Part shown: positions 62,981 to 64,000 of the stretch, one piece after another
How the letters are laid out: the number at the start of each line of letters is the position of its first letter
Numbering within the stretch: position 1 is the first letter of the stretch
Notes under the pieces: generated by a model
What the model saw: only the letters and a program-made list of their open reading frames with translations
Databases searched by the model: none
Told to the model about the DNA's origin: nothing
Position numbers and translations under genes: made by a program
From: CAIKMD01 sp963702925
Lineage (GTDB): Bacteria > Pseudomonadota > Alphaproteobacteria > ATCC43930 > CGMCC-115725
Length of the DNA stretch: 64,000 nucleotides
Assembly (NCBI GenBank): GCA_963702925.1
Contig: OY969771.1
Coordinates: 4,278,001-4,342,000 of the forward strand
Reading direction: 5' to 3'

Positions 62981-63191
62981 TTTCCCAGCACGCAGCCTAG
63001 CATAAAGCCGCTGGTTTGGCGGCGAAGCAGGCTCGGATAGGGCGTCGCATCCGAGAGCATCGGGCGGCACATTCCCACACGCCTCAATGTCGAAATCGCT
63101 GCCCACCGTGGGCAAATCTGGCGTCTTTCCCATTCGCCTTCGCGCAGGAGCGAAACTATCCTGGACCGGTGCCGCCAAGGGAGGGGGCGCC

Positions 63192-64000
63192 ATGTACGAC
63201 GCGATCATTGTCGGTTATGGGCCGACGGGAATGCTCGCCGCCATCCTGCTTGCGCGGGCCGGGCATCGGGTCGCCGTGTTCGAGCGGCACAAGACGCTCT
63301 ACAACCTGCCGCGCGTCGGCATCGTCCATGACGATGTCTTGCGCATGTTTCAGGAAATCGGCTGCATCGATCGCGTTTGGCCGCACACGCAGTTTCTGCC
63401 GGTTTACGAGCTGGCGCGGCATGGCAAAGTTCTGCTCTCGAGCGATGTTGCGCCGGTCGCGGCGCATGGTTGGCCCGAATACACCTCGATCTATCAGCCG
63501 GCATTCGAAAGCGCGCTTGACGCGATCGCCCGCGCGCAACCGAATCTCACCGTGTTCCAAGGCGAGAAAGTCGTCGGGATCGATCAGGATTCCGAGTCGG
63601 TGGAGATCGCCGCCGACGACGAGGCGGGAACGCGGCGCTGGGTGTGCGGCCGCTATCTGATCGGCGCGGATGGCGGCAACAGCGTCGTGCGCCAAGCGCT
63701 CGGCATTCGCTACGAGGATCTCGGCTTCGAGCAGGATTGGCTGGTCATCGACGCGGAGGAAAAACGCGCGCGACCGGGCCTGCCGATGATGCGCCAGTTC
63801 TGCGAGCCGGAGCAGCCGGGCGTAACCTTGGCCATGGGGCCGCGCCATCGCCGCTGGTCGTTCATGATCTTTCCCGACGAATCTCCCGCGGAAGCGGTGA
63901 AGCCTTCAAGCGTCTGGCGGCGGCTGGATCGGCCGGAAGGCGCCACGCCCGACGAGTACGAGATCGTCCGGGTCGCTTCCTACAAATTCCAATCGCTCTA
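63192..64000 (+). CDS. FAD-dependent aromatic monooxygenase, MhpA-like (3' end missing)
   Basis: The first 269 residues are visible; the frame runs off the window. ATG 63192. Rossmann FAD motif YDAIIVGYGPTGMLAAILLA at residues 2-21, the GD-type second FAD motif LIGADGGNSVVRQALG, and a DG-like region. The PNLTVFQGEKV part fits group A hydroxylases such as 3-(3-hydroxyphenyl)propionate hydroxylase. It would use NADH and oxygen to hydroxylate a phenolic substrate. The exact substrate is undetermined. Confidence 0.85.
   Translation, partial: MYDAIIVGYGPTGMLAAILLARAGHRVAVFERHKTLYNLPRVGIVHDDVLRMFQEIGCIDRVWPHTQFLPVYELARHGKVLLSSDVAPVAAHGWPEYTSIYQPAFESALDAIARAQPNLTVFQGEKVVGIDQDSESVEIAADDEAGTRRWVCGRYLIGADGGNSVVRQALGIRYEDLGFEQDWLVIDAEEKRARPGLPMMRQFCEPEQPGVTLAMGPRHRRWSFMIFPDESPAEAVKPSSVWRRLDRPEGATPDEYEIVRVASYKFQSL

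Noticed and set aside
1..64000. CRISPR array or insertion sequence
   Set aside because: No regularly spaced direct repeats and no transposase motifs were seen.

Overview
The window reads as an alphaproteobacterial chromosome (high GC, almost gapless coding) carrying the right-hand part of a large integrated mobile element. Positions 1-44369 are the element. Positions 44370-64000 are the host chromosome. The junction is unusually clear: a tyrosine recombinase (42869-44185) sits beside a radC gene (44370-44939) that stops right after its HNHP metal motif. This suggests that the element entered radC and removed its last part. The left end and the missing radC 3' end are not in the window.

Element layout, left to right. 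(1) 2-2676: a Gabija-like pair, an OLD-family ATPase/TOPRIM nuclease cut by the window edge and a UvrD-like helicase. (2) 2871-7859, minus strand: transfer genes, namely a DUF3363 relaxase, a VirB1-like lytic transglycosylase, a TraF-type S26 peptidase, an AlpA-like DNA-binding protein and a DUF736 protein. No type IV secretion operon is visible. (3) 8334-12935, minus strand: a cobalamin-riboswitch-controlled B12 uptake operon (btuB, an unknown gene, a BtuM-like permease, tonB). (4) 13061-17649, minus strand: element maintenance genes (ParB-like, DUF2958, ArdC antirestriction protein, a frameshifted DUF6499/DUF2285 gene). (5) 17992-20264: regulators and a secreted HNH protein. (6) 20328-25289: an rmuC plus RecB-like nuclease/SF1 helicase pair. 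(7) 25419-42767: a DNA phosphorothioation defence island with a CapW/BrxR-like WYL regulator, sspA, sspBCD, a GIY-YIG-like protein and a DndB-like protein. Facing these is a convergent minus-strand set: a PLD-SF2 helicase, a small protein, an SMC-like ATPase, an unknown protein and a phosphorothioation-associated methyltransferase.

How the genes may work together: SspA would supply sulfur. SspB, SspC and SspD would nick DNA and install single-strand phosphorothioates. DndB and CapW would adjust expression. The convergent helicase/ATPase cluster is the best candidate for the restriction arm that attacks unmodified DNA. With the Gabija-like pair and the RmuC/RecB-helicase pair, the element is a multi-layer defence island that also carries a vitamin B12 acquisition cassette.

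Three non-coding leaders, before the 5176-5538 gene, the DUF736 gene and ardC, share a related hairpin-rich sequence. This looks like an element-specific regulatory motif.

Chromosomal part: radC fragment, a TPR/oxygenase-like protein, map, a CinA-type molybdopterin-binding protein, tRNA-Leu(UAA), a phospholipid group (PmtA-like methyltransferase, a membrane protein, a class III aminotransferase, phosphatidylserine decarboxylase), a phytase-like secreted esterase, a CHASE2 adenylate cyclase divergent from a FecR protein, an O-antigen-ligase-like protein, several secreted proteins, an alpha/beta hydrolase, and an FAD monooxygenase cut by the right edge.
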